A stretch of DNA of 26,346 nucleotides, from positions 6,680 to 33,025 of the forward strand of contig CAJTKX010000008.1 of NCBI GenBank assembly GCA_910577055.1. The letters run 5' to 3'. This DNA is from an uncultured Christensenella sp. (GTDB lineage Bacteria; Bacillota; Clostridia; Christensenellales; Borkfalkiaceae). The notes below the pieces were generated by a model. The model made no database searches. It was not told the origin of the DNA and was given only the letters and a program-made list of their open reading frames with translations. The position numbers were made by a program, and so were the translations under genes. Positions 1 through 7,416 of this stretch are shown piece after piece; the stretch's first letter is position 1; every line of letters starts with the position of its first letter.

Positions 1-2
1 CC

Positions 3-89
3 GTTAACGCGGAGGAAGCCCCGGAGGAGAAACCCGTTAACGCGGAGGAAGCCCCGGAGGAGAAACCCGTTAACGCGGAGGAAGCCCCG
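3..89 (+). repeat. 33-bp in-frame tandem repeat (VNAEEAPEEKP)
   Basis: Two full copies (3-35, 36-68) and a partial third copy (69-89) of a 33-bp unit, identical at the DNA level. The unit codes the acidic 11-mer VNAEEAPEEKP. The array runs off the left edge, so the copy number is unknown. It is in frame with the capsid ORF and looks like a flexible, charged linker. Confidence 0.9.
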
Positions 90-1436
90 GCTAACAATGA
101 ACGCCGCATGCCAGCAGGTATGGAGTGGCACGAACAACAGGAACACCAATCATTCAAAAAACAAACAATGGGAAAATCTTTTCGTGAGCTGAATTGCGAC
201 GCCGAATTCCAGGCACGCATGAACGCTGTGACCGCGGCTTTCCGCGGAGGTGCGCAGGTGTCGGACATGACGTCCGAAAACGCACAGACCGTGCAGGTGT
301 TGGCGTCGTCGATGCTTGCAGAAGAGGCGATGGTAATTCTCGCAAGTGTGACCAATTACACGGATGCCGTAACGCGTGAGCGCAAGAACGCTTTGCAGGT
401 GCTCGTCGATTGCGCCGCAGGCAACGCGACTTCTGCGACGCTTGCAGCCGCCGACCTCGGAGTTATCAAGTATTTGTCGCTGTTCTACGCTAAGCTGCGT
501 GCCAACGACACGTTCATGCGGTCGCTCCGTATCGTGCCCATGTCGGACAAGGCGGGTGCCATCTACGTTGAAGACAACATCAAGGCCCCGATGTACGTCG
601 GTAACAACACGCCGCTCAACGCCCCGGTTTACCAGTACGAGGACATTAAGCGTACTATTGCACGTCGCGTGTTCGCTTTCGCTCCGGTTCTGTTCCAGCA
701 CTCTGAGCTCGACATCCTCGCCTACGACAAGCGTAGCCGCGGTATCGCTTCGCAGATGGCTGCTTCGATGGAAGCGTTCGCAACGTACGTGCTGCAGGTA
801 ATCGCAAACACCCCCGGCGTGTCGAAGATTAAGTCTTCGGGTGCCAAGACGTACAGCACTTCGGGTATGTTCCCCATCGAAGCGCCCAACTCGAATGTAA
901 ACGCTAAGGCCATCACGCTGGACGATATTATTGCGATGGAGAGCGATTTTCTTATGCAAAACTACTCGTTTGCAAACGGCAAAAACATCGAGATGGTGCT
1001 GCCCGCCCGTCTGTACGGTATGCTGGCTGCCGACGACGATGTTCGTTCGCGTCTCGTACGTGAGCTGAACGGTAAGATGGCGTCGGAAATCAACTTCTCG
1101 GCTACTCGCATCACGCCCCGCAACCCGGTTGCACGTGTCGATTCGTCGAATGACCACGCTGAGCTCGACCCGTCGATGTACGCCGACAAGAACGTTGCAG
1201 ACGACGGCACTGCTACCGACATCACGCCCGCAACGACCACCGCTGCCCATGTAGGTGCAGGTGTGGCATTCGTCGAAAACGAAGTCATTGCAGGTGTGGG
1301 CGCTATCGAGCTTATCGTGGAACGCGACCCGCGCAACTACGGCACGCTCATCTCGGGCTGGTTCTCCGGCGGCGCAACCGTTGCACGCTCGAACGGCCAA
1401 GGCGCTGGTCTCATTATCCCCGGAATCGCTGACTAA
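3..1436 (+). CDS. Major capsid protein, 5'-partial, with upstream in-frame repeat segment
   Basis: Probable HK97-fold major capsid protein that forms the icosahedral head. The call rests on overall character (an Ala-rich helical N-terminal part, the segment around VLPARLYGML, a C-terminal region ending in GAGLIIPGIAD) and on its place just before the sheath genes; no sequence search was possible. The frame is open from base 3 with no stop, so the capsid part is preceded in the same frame by 33-bp repeats coding an acidic VNAEEAPEEKP unit. Candidate starts are ATG 108, ATG 120 and ATG 168. ATG 168 follows an A-rich stretch typical of Bacteroidetes starts and would give a 422-residue capsid protein. 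Alternatively the repeats are the end of a scaffold or delta-like domain fused to the capsid protein and removed during maturation, as in HK97. Capsid identity is fairly sure; the true N terminus is not. Confidence 0.8.
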   Translation, partial: VNAEEAPEEKPVNAEEAPEEKPVNAEEAPANNERRMPAGMEWHEQQEHQSFKKQTMGKSFRELNCDAEFQARMNAVTAAFRGGAQVSDMTSENAQTVQVLASSMLAEEAMVILASVTNYTDAVTRERKNALQVLVDCAAGNATSATLAAADLGVIKYLSLFYAKLRANDTFMRSLRIVPMSDKAGAIYVEDNIKAPMYVGNNTPLNAPVYQYEDIKRTIARRVFAFAPVLFQHSELDILAYDKRSRGIASQMAASMEAFATYVLQVIANTPGVSKIKSSGAKTYSTSGMFPIEAPNSNVNAKAITLDDIIAMESDFLMQNYSFANGKNIEMVLPARLYGMLAADDDVRSRLVRELNGKMASEINFSATRITPRNPVARVDSSNDHAELDPSMYADKNVADDGTATDITPATTTAAHVGAGVAFVENEVIAGVGAIELIVERDPRNYGTLISGWFSGGATVARSNGQGAGLIIPGIAD

Positions 1437-1446
1437 GCGTAACGGG

Positions 1447-1483
1447 ACCGGACGTGGGGACCTTTGTAATACCCACGTCCGGT
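1447..1483 (+). terminator. Hairpin after the capsid gene
   Basis: A perfect 12-bp GC-rich stem (1447-1458 with 1472-1483) encloses a 13-base loop, starting 10 bases after the capsid stop codon. No T-run follows, so it may be a partial terminator or an mRNA 3'-end stabiliser that sets capsid expression apart from downstream genes. Confidence 0.5.
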
Positions 1484-1503
1484 TACATCAAACTTTCAAT
1501 AGT

Positions 1504-2007
1504 ATGCAACTGAACGTAAAACAGATGGCGCAGATTGCGCTCAAAGTCGTCCAATTCAAGAAAATGTTCGTCACGACCGAGGGACAGATGTTCCTCGTCG
1601 AGCAGGACGCTATCGAAGCGGTCCGCACGAAGAACATGATTATCGACGATGCGAACGACCACATCGGCATTGCGGTTCTGACGGAAGACATGTTCACGCC
1701 GGAAAAGAATCGAGGATATGCCCGTGACAACAACAAATTCTACGAGCTGTTCGCCAACGCGAAAATCCCCGCCGCACGTAAGACGGAGAAATACGCACGC
1801 AAGCAGGAAAAGGTAGCGCCGACCGACCCCGAAAAGGTAAGCGAGATTGAGGAAGCGTTTGGTCTGAAGCCCGCTTCGGCACCCGCCTCGGCACCCGCTT
1901 CGGCACCCGCTTCGACACCCGCTTCGGCACCCGCTTCGGCACCCGCTTCGGCACCCGCTTCGGCACCCGCTTCGGCACCCACTCGTACACAGACTTACAA
2001 AAAGTAA
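1504..2007 (+). CDS. Hypothetical head/neck protein with C-terminal Pro/Ala repeats
   Basis: A 167-residue protein starting at ATG 1504, between the capsid and sheath genes; the start is chosen because it lies just past the capsid terminator hairpin. The first ~120 residues are mixed charged and look globular. The C terminus is nine PASA-type tetrapeptides (one reads PAST) followed by PTRTQTYKK. Genes at this position usually encode head completion, head-tail joining or tail-terminator proteins, so that role is possible, but no family was recognised. The repeat tail is likely an extended, disordered linker. The plus-strand frame stays open upstream to 1255 inside the capsid gene, but that part is a shadow. 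Confidence 0.75.
   Translation: MQLNVKQMAQIALKVVQFKKMFVTTEGQMFLVEQDAIEAVRTKNMIIDDANDHIGIAVLTEDMFTPEKNRGYARDNNKFYELFANAKIPAARKTEKYARKQEKVAPTDPEKVSEIEEAFGLKPASAPASAPASAPASTPASAPASAPASAPASAPASAPTRTQTYKK
1870..1977 (+). repeat. 12-bp in-frame tandem repeat (PASA x9)
   Basis: Nine contiguous copies of cccgcttcggca, with one synonymous change in copy 2 and one change in copy 4 (Ala to Thr). The near-perfect DNA identity indicates recent expansion by slippage rather than old protein-level conservation. Confidence 0.95.
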
Positions 2008-2010
2008 ATA

Positions 2011-3186
2011 ATGGCAAGGACAGGTATGCAAGTTACGGTGACTAACACCGTACTCGGTGACCCACCCCAAGTGAACGCAAACTCAATGCTTGTGGTAGTC
2101 GGCGCGAAAGCAACGACGGACGGCACGCTTGCGTTTTCTCTCGACACACCGGTGCTCGTTCAGTCTATGAACGATTTGGATACACTCGGAATCACGGCCG
2201 AGAATAATCCCGAGGTGTTCAAGGAGGTGGGTGACTTTTTCGCACCGAAACCGGGTGTGAATACGACCGGCACTATCTTGTGGCTGGTCGGGACTACAGA
2301 TTCCGCGGGCGTAAAAACCAAAATCGCCGATTGGGTCCGGTCGACCGTTGTGAACGGTTTCGAGTACCGCCCCCGTCAGATTGCGGTGTCCGAGCCCCTC
2401 GAGGGTGAGGGCGCGATTACGCAGGTGGAGATGCAGAAAGTAATCGACGAGTTGTACGTCGAGGGCTTTTCAACCGTAGCCATCCTCGGCTCGCAGACGC
2501 TGAAAGCTGAAACAGGGCTGTGGTACGACGACACGAACCTCCCCGACTTGTCGAAAATCGAAGCGTACTTCGTCGGCACGTGCATCGTTACCGACGTACA
2601 GGGCGGTCGTGCCTGCGTAGGTAAGCTGCTCGGCTGGGTATCGACGTTGTCGGTAGGTACGTCCATCGGTGACGGCGGTTCGTCTGCATTCTCATCGTCT
2701 ATGTTCTTCATGGATGAAGCGAACACGCCTTGTTCGGCAATTACACTCGAGGTCGCAAACAAGCTCGGCGACAAGCAGTACATCTTCACTCGCACGCGGC
2801 CCCCGAAGAACGGCCTTTGGTGGAACGACGGTGCTACCGCTGCGGACCCCGCTACTGCCTTGAGTACGCTTGAAAACGGCCGAACCGTTGCGTCGATTGT
2901 CGACGATTCGCGGCAGTTCTTCACTCCGTACATCAACAGCAAGGTACCGGTGAACGCACAGGGTGACATCGACGGGACGTACAAGCAGGTCGTGCTGGAC
3001 AACGCCCGTGTGAAAATCATCGTTCCGTACATCGAAGCAGGTGACATTTCGGACGCCCGACTGACGTTGAACGCCAAGAACAACGACATGACCGGGACCC
3101 GGACGTGGGAATTCACCATCGAGATTCTCGACGCTCCTACGCTTCGCTGGCTGAACGGCTACGTGTTCTATGTCCGGTCCCTCTAA
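2011..3186 (+). CDS. Tail sheath protein
   Basis: A 391-residue contractile tail sheath subunit, which polymerises around the tail tube and contracts to drive it into the cell. Support: size, a sheath-like N-terminal segment (an ML[VI]VVG-type strand followed by TPVLVQS and a DLDTLG motif), a C-terminal region rich in beta structure, and position directly before the tail tube. It resembles the DUF2586 type of sheath seen in Bacteroidetes phages, recognised from memory. Two starts are possible: ATG 2011, four bases after the previous stop, or ATG 2026, which is preceded by the acaggt word that also precedes the starts at 3199 and 6661. Confidence 0.8.
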   Translation: MARTGMQVTVTNTVLGDPPQVNANSMLVVVGAKATTDGTLAFSLDTPVLVQSMNDLDTLGITAENNPEVFKEVGDFFAPKPGVNTTGTILWLVGTTDSAGVKTKIADWVRSTVVNGFEYRPRQIAVSEPLEGEGAITQVEMQKVIDELYVEGFSTVAILGSQTLKAETGLWYDDTNLPDLSKIEAYFVGTCIVTDVQGGRACVGKLLGWVSTLSVGTSIGDGGSSAFSSSMFFMDEANTPCSAITLEVANKLGDKQYIFTRTRPPKNGLWWNDGATAADPATALSTLENGRTVASIVDDSRQFFTPYINSKVPVNAQGDIDGTYKQVVLDNARVKIIVPYIEAGDISDARLTLNAKNNDMTGTRTWEFTIEILDAPTLRWLNGYVFYVRSL

Positions 3187-3198
3187 ACAGTAACAGGT

Positions 3199-3678
3199 AT
3201 GAATCAAAAAGTAATTGCAGCAAGGGATTTCGACCTCTACCTTAACTTCGACGCTCTCGGCGTAGCGTTCAAGGTGGAGACGGGCGCGAACTTCAGTGCG
3301 AACATCACCGGCGATACCGAGGACATCGGCGCGTTCAGCACCGACGAACCTATCGGTACTGACAACGGTGGTAACACGTATGACATCAACTTCTCGTTAC
3401 AGCAGGCTGAAGCGCAGGTCATCCTCGACGCTCTTGCTGCCGCAACGCAGGCGAACGCTGACGGTCCGGTAACTCACATCCGTCAGATTGTTGATGCCGC
3501 AACGATTACTGCAGTATGGCATCGCCGTCGCGACATACCCGCCGTATCCTCTGTGGAGACCTACACTGGATGCACGGGTGTTGAGGAGGGCGATTCCGTA
3601 GAACGCCGTGGCACCGAAACGCTCAAATCGTGGAGGTTCCGCGCCAAAGGAAAGACCCGCAAAACCGTACCGCTCTAA
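3199..3678 (+). CDS. Tail tube protein
   Basis: A 159-residue protein right after the sheath, where contractile phages place the inner tube subunit that forms stacked hexameric rings. The sequence is beta-rich with acidic loops (for example TGDTEDIGAFSTDEPIGT) and a basic C terminus (RAKGKTRKTVPL), which fits a tube protein. It starts at ATG 3199, 12 bases after the sheath stop. It is followed by a strong hairpin, as expected for a highly expressed gene. Identity is inferred mainly from size, character and gene order. Confidence 0.7.
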   Translation: MNQKVIAARDFDLYLNFDALGVAFKVETGANFSANITGDTEDIGAFSTDEPIGTDNGGNTYDINFSLQQAEAQVILDALAAATQANADGPVTHIRQIVDAATITAVWHRRRDIPAVSSVETYTGCTGVEEGDSVERRGTETLKSWRFRAKGKTRKTVPL

Positions 3679-3710
3679 CGGTCGGCTCTCGGTTCTTCTT
3701 TTCTTTCCCG

Positions 3711-3740
3711 GGCTACGGGTGTCTGACCGCACCCGTAGCC
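3711..3740 (+). terminator. Hairpin after the tail tube gene
   Basis: A perfect 11-bp stem (3711-3721 with 3730-3740) and an 8-base loop, preceded by a pyrimidine-rich stretch from about 3690. No T-run follows. It is probably an attenuating terminator or 3'-end stabiliser that favours the capsid-sheath-tube mRNA over the chaperone and tape measure genes. Confidence 0.5.
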
Positions 3741-3765
3741 ACAATTAAACAAATTCACATCGAAG

Positions 3766-4155
3766 ATGGCACAAAAAATCAAACCGTCGGGCATCCCCGG
3801 CATCGAAGACAAAAAAGGTGTGCAGCCCATCAAGGTGCAGCTGCGTAATGTAATGTTCAACCGTTCGACTGAGGACATCGAGGTAGAGGTCGTTCCGTTC
3901 GACCAATTCAACGAAGACCATGTCGACTTCGCGTACAAGTATTCGGACATGCTGTTTCGGGCACCGTCGGCGTTCCGTGACATTTCGGATGCGTCGAAAG
4001 CGTATGCGATGCTGTTCGTCGTCCATACGAAAGAATCGGAGAACGACCCGGACAGCAAGATAAGCAAGGTGCTCGGCGATACCCGTGCATGCCGCACGCT
4101 GTTGATGCGTCCGGAGATTCAAGCCGCGCTTGACACTTTTTTCGCGAACGCCTAA
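3766..4155 (+). CDS. Tail assembly chaperone, short form (gpG-like)
   Basis: A 129-residue protein between tail tube and tape measure, the usual position of the tail assembly chaperone that coats the tape measure before the tube polymerises. N-terminal beta-rich part (VQLRNVMFNRSTEDIEVEVV), then a helical part. The reading frame ends in DTFFANA. Just before the stop, at 4137-4143, it carries the slippery heptamer T TTT TTC in the correct phase, so a fraction of ribosomes should slip -1 into the next frame and make a longer G-T type fusion. It starts at ATG 3766, 25 bases after the hairpin. Confidence 0.75.
   Translation: MAQKIKPSGIPGIEDKKGVQPIKVQLRNVMFNRSTEDIEVEVVPFDQFNEDHVDFAYKYSDMLFRAPSAFRDISDASKAYAMLFVVHTKESENDPDSKISKVLGDTRACRTLLMRPEIQAALDTFFANA
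4137..4143 (+). other. -1 ribosomal frameshift site T_TTT_TTC
   Basis: In the zero frame the codons read ACT TTT TTC; a -1 slip after TTC resumes at base 4143 in the frame of the downstream ORF. That frame is closed by TGA at 4131-4133 just upstream and is open from 4134 to 4493, so the overlap is confined to a short region containing the heptamer, the classic tail chaperone arrangement. Confidence 0.75.
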
Positions 4156-4493
4156 CATATCCGGCGGATGATATTGCGGGCATCGACGAAAAGCACCAGA
4201 TAGAAGCGAAACGAATTGCGCAGAATCTGAAAATATTGAAGCGGGCGCAAAACCGCGACAAAATGTTTCTGCGCAAAGTTTTCGTTTCACATTATTGCAA
4301 CGTACCTTTTCATTTGATTGACCCAATCGCGAAAGCGTCGGTCGATGAAAGAGGTATGTATCCGTCGACACTTGTAGAAGAAATCTACGCAGCGTCGTTT
4401 CATTTGATGCGTAATTTCGAGTTGGCACCGTTTGCGTCTGACACGTCTATTGAAGACACGGTAGCGAACCTTGTCGAGAATGATAAATTGTAA
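4143..4493 (+). CDS. Tail assembly chaperone, frameshift extension (gpT-like part)
   Basis: This frame has no convincing independent start: only TTG 4236 and ATG 4263 occur, well inside it. It is best read as the C-terminal 116 residues of a 242-residue fusion with the protein starting at 3766, made by -1 frameshifting at 4137-4143. The segment is helical and charged (DEKHQIEAKRIAQNLKILK near its start, ending VANLVENDKL). Its stop codon (4491-4493) directly abuts the tape measure ATG, as in many phages. In lambda the equivalent fusion gpGT binds the tape measure and recruits tube subunits. An independently translated short protein cannot be excluded. Confidence 0.7.
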   Translation, partial: RERLTYPADDIAGIDEKHQIEAKRIAQNLKILKRAQNRDKMFLRKVFVSHYCNVPFHLIDPIAKASVDERGMYPSTLVEEIYAASFHLMRNFELAPFASDTSIEDTVANLVENDKL

Positions 4494-6647
4494 ATGGCAT
4501 CGTATAGTATAGTACTCAACCTTTCGGGTAACGCCGTATCGCAGGCCCATAAGCTGAGCAAGACGCTCGGGGTGGCATACTCGAACTCTGTGAAATTGGC
4601 GGCCGGGCTTAAGGCCGTCAACGCAGAACTGCGTGCTATGCCGAGCGTGTACACCGGCATGCCTGCCGCCGGTTCACGTGGCGGTGTCAAGGCTTTTGGC
4701 CGTGACGACCGGCTCAACGCTGTAGCGGCGCAACGTCTTACCGCCGCGGCTTTGTCAATACAGAAAGCGGCTACGAAGTTGTCGGTAGCGTCGAACCGTC
4801 AATCCGCGGCCGCGGCTTCTCAGAGGTCTGCAACACGGTCATCGTTGGCGTCGATGCGCGGGCACACCCGGGCCGGCACGAGCAACCCGTTTATTTCTCA
4901 TATGATAAATACCCCCTATGGCAACGTAGGGCAAGTGCTTACGTTTAGCGATCCCGAGATAAACGCAGCACTCGGCGGCATTCTTAAGCTGCGGGCGGGT
5001 ATCCTCTCGCTCGTCGGGGTGCTCAAAACGGTAGGTAAAGGCGTGGCTTTTTCTACGCTGGCTCCGCACGCCGCAGCCGGCGGTGTTCTCGCTCTTGGTA
5101 ACCGCATGTTGTTTTCGGACAACATGGATACGGCGATACAACTTATATCGAGACGTCGGCAGGCTCAGCTGAGTATGGGCCCCGAGCAGGCGCTGGCCGC
5201 AAACAGGTATGCCGACCAGCTTGTAGCCGCTCACGGTTTCGACCGCGCGTCCGTTTTGTCGAACCTTACGGTAATGACGGGTGCGGGTATTGCAGGCGAC
5301 GCGAACAAAAAGATTACGCTTGGCCAAGCCGCTGAATTGTCGAAAGCGGCGGGTCTTATTTCGCAGCAGTCTGGCGCACCTCTCGAAAAAGTTATGACCA
5401 ACCTACAGCAGTTGTTGTTGCAGGCTAAGCCGAACTTGCGAGATATTCGAGAGTTGATAAACCAAGCGCCGATTCTGACGAACTACGCCATCAAGGAGAT
5501 GCAGGCGAAAGGCGTTACGGGTGTCGACGCACGTGACTACTTGAAAGACCAGCAGGCGTTACTCAATACGATTTATCGTTTCGTACAGGACGTCGAACCC
5601 GTCGGCATCGCACGTATACGTGGCGACATTTCTGTTGCAAAGCAGGACATGTGGGCTAAGTGGGCCGGGAACAACGACTTTTTCAATTTTATTGGAGCGA
5701 ACACCGTTCAGTTATTGAACGCGTTCGGGGATGCCGTCAATAAATTGATGACGTCGATACAAAGCAGCCCGGAGATGAACAGATTCATGACGAACCTCTC
5801 GCTTACGATAACCCAACTCGGGGACGCAGCAGGACCCGTGGCGGACCGGTTAGCCGGAGTGCTTGACGTTATGCGATGGATACTTGGGCTCAATACCGGT
5901 GACCGTAGTTCCGCGAACGACCTAAACGCGAAATCTACGGCATATCACGCATTATCACAGACGCCAGAGTATCGCGCGGCGTTACGCGCTCAGTTTGACA
6001 ATACGCCTACAGCCAAAGCGCTGCAGGCGCAGGGGGTAACAGGTGATGTGTACGACAAAATGGCGGAGCGTGAAATAGGTACGTTTATCGCCAAGAACCG
6101 ATACAACAGGGAATTCCTTGACAAGATATTCCCCGTCGGGATGGGCTACGTATCTGCTGACCCCCGGGACAAGCAGTGGTTCGACACAGGAGCTGGACAG
6201 ATGCTCGAACAAAGGAGTATTCGACGCAGAGCCAACGGCGACATTGTCGTTCCTGCGGGCTCGCTCCCGCGCGTCAGCGAGCACGTAGTAGACCGTAACC
6301 GGGCTGTTCGGCTGTTCGGCGGAACGTATCAATCGTTCATATACGACCCGAACGCAAACAACCAGTTCGTGAGCTCGTACGGTACGTGGTCAGACAGCTC
6401 GCAGCGCATACAAGGTTTGAGCTCGGGGGGTGTCGATTCGGACGCGATGACTGGCAACAACCGCGACAGACGGGCTTTGCAAATCCACTTTCACGCACCT
6501 ATTGTGGAGTGGACGAGTACGATTGAATCGACAAGCCCGCAGGAGACGGTCGACGAAGTGGCGGTGAATCTCGAAAAGATGGCGTCGGCCGCAATACAAA
6601 AAGCGCTGCTTGGGGCGTCGAACCGCATGTCGTCACGGTGGTATTAA
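4494..6647 (+). CDS. Tail tape measure protein
   Basis: A 717-residue protein, the longest in the structural operon, directly after the chaperone genes. It sets tail length and is ejected during infection. Residues 1-150 are Ala/Ser-rich and helical with many basic residues. A region near 155-210 is hydrophobic and Gly/Ala-rich, and could be membrane-active. The middle (about 220-420) holds the conserved-looking helical domain typical of tape measure proteins (for example LSKAAGLISQQSGAPLEKVM). At about 0.15 nm per residue the tail would be near 105-110 nm at most. ATG 4494 follows the previous stop with no gap. Confidence 0.85.
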   Translation: MASYSIVLNLSGNAVSQAHKLSKTLGVAYSNSVKLAAGLKAVNAELRAMPSVYTGMPAAGSRGGVKAFGRDDRLNAVAAQRLTAAALSIQKAATKLSVASNRQSAAAASQRSATRSSLASMRGHTRAGTSNPFISHMINTPYGNVGQVLTFSDPEINAALGGILKLRAGILSLVGVLKTVGKGVAFSTLAPHAAAGGVLALGNRMLFSDNMDTAIQLISRRRQAQLSMGPEQALAANRYADQLVAAHGFDRASVLSNLTVMTGAGIAGDANKKITLGQAAELSKAAGLISQQSGAPLEKVMTNLQQLLLQAKPNLRDIRELINQAPILTNYAIKEMQAKGVTGVDARDYLKDQQALLNTIYRFVQDVEPVGIARIRGDISVAKQDMWAKWAGNNDFFNFIGANTVQLLNAFGDAVNKLMTSIQSSPEMNRFMTNLSLTITQLGDAAGPVADRLAGVLDVMRWILGLNTGDRSSANDLNAKSTAYHALSQTPEYRAALRAQFDNTPTAKALQAQGVTGDVYDKMAEREIGTFIAKNRYNREFLDKIFPVGMGYVSADPRDKQWFDTGAGQMLEQRSIRRRANGDIVVPAGSLPRVSEHVVDRNRAVRLFGGTYQSFIYDPNANNQFVSSYGTWSDSSQRIQGLSSGGVDSDAMTGNNRDRRALQIHFHAPIVEWTSTIESTSPQETVDEVAVNLEKMASAAIQKALLGASNRMSSRWY

Positions 6648-6660
6648 AACGTAGACAGGT

Positions 6661-7416
6661 ATGGGATACGTATCCGATATGACACAGGCGGCTACGTCCG
6701 CCGCGGCTGGTGCTTACCACGCGAGCCCGCTTGGCAAAACGCTTGGGGCGGTATCATCAGCAGCTAACGACTTAGCAGGTGTGCCCGGTAAACTGGCAGT
6801 TCTCGCTTTGTCGAAAGCGTGGATTGGCCTTAGCGTTAAGGGCATAATTGACGGACCGGAGAAAACGGTTCCCAAGGGTGTGAAAGACCCAAGGAAGTAT
6901 AACGTAGTTTTCGCGAGAAAAGGGCTCGACAGATTCGACCGAACGAAGTTGTATTCGTTGCAGCTCGGTGACTATTTCATGCCTTTGTCGCAGACGTTTA
7001 CCGTCAAGGCGAGGAAGAAACTGAACGTATCGCAACTTGTTGACGGTCCGGATATCATCCAGCAGACGCGGAAGGAAGCAAAGACTATCGAATGTGTATT
7101 GCGAATCGGCATAAACGATTCGCAGAAGAATTTGCAGCTACTCGACGTGTCCGGCGAAATCGCAAAACTGAACGCGTTAATCTATGACTTGTACGAATCA
7201 GACCGGGTGTTCGAGGTTGATAATGAAGAAATAAATAACGTTCACGGCGTAACCCACGCCATCATGACAGAATACCGGTTCATACCTCGTGTAGGTATGG
7301 GTACGTACACTTTCGAGTTTTCGATTACAGAGGTGAAATACGGTGACAACGTAGTTACGTTCGACATGACGAATAAAGGTGGCGGCGGTAAAACGCAGTC
7401 TGTAAACGGTGACTAA
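6661..7416 (+). CDS. Baseplate hub-associated protein (Mu gp43 / P2 gpU position, DUF6046-like)
   Basis: A 251-residue protein that follows the tape measure, where Mu gp43 or P2 gpU-type proteins cap the tube and link it to the hub. The first ~60 residues are Ala-rich and helical. The rest is beta-rich, with the segments KTIECVLRIGIND and GMGTYTFEFSITEVKYGDN, which fit a tail-tip or baseplate fold. It resembles proteins annotated DUF6046 in Bacteroidetes phages; this is from memory and unverified. ATG 6661 is preceded by acaggt and lies 13 bases after the tape measure stop. Its TAA overlaps the next ATG by one base (TAATG), suggesting coupled translation. Confidence 0.6.
   Translation: MGYVSDMTQAATSAAAGAYHASPLGKTLGAVSSAANDLAGVPGKLAVLALSKAWIGLSVKGIIDGPEKTVPKGVKDPRKYNVVFARKGLDRFDRTKLYSLQLGDYFMPLSQTFTVKARKKLNVSQLVDGPDIIQQTRKEAKTIECVLRIGINDSQKNLQLLDVSGEIAKLNALIYDLYESDRVFEVDNEEINNVHGVTHAIMTEYRFIPRVGMGTYTFEFSITEVKYGDNVVTFDMTNKGGGGKTQSVNGD

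Noticed and set aside
150..1400. Long minus-strand ORF (416 codons) opposite the capsid gene
   Set aside because: It is a mirror of strong codon bias in the capsid gene; its translation is rich in Arg, Cys and His with no fold-like pattern, and it lies inside a clearly coding region.
1483..2070. Minus-strand ORF with Cys/Arg/Gly repeats opposite the PASA gene
   Set aside because: The repeats are the complement of the PASA array; the plus strand has the coherent gene and operon position.
3191..3201. acaggt before ATG as a Shine-Dalgarno sequence
   Set aside because: The purines are only 1-3 bases from the ATG, too close for pairing, and the same word is common inside genes of both directions.
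4236..4493. Independent gene starting at TTG 4236
   Set aside because: The frame is open upstream to the slippery site and fits a frameshift product better than a gene with a rare start.
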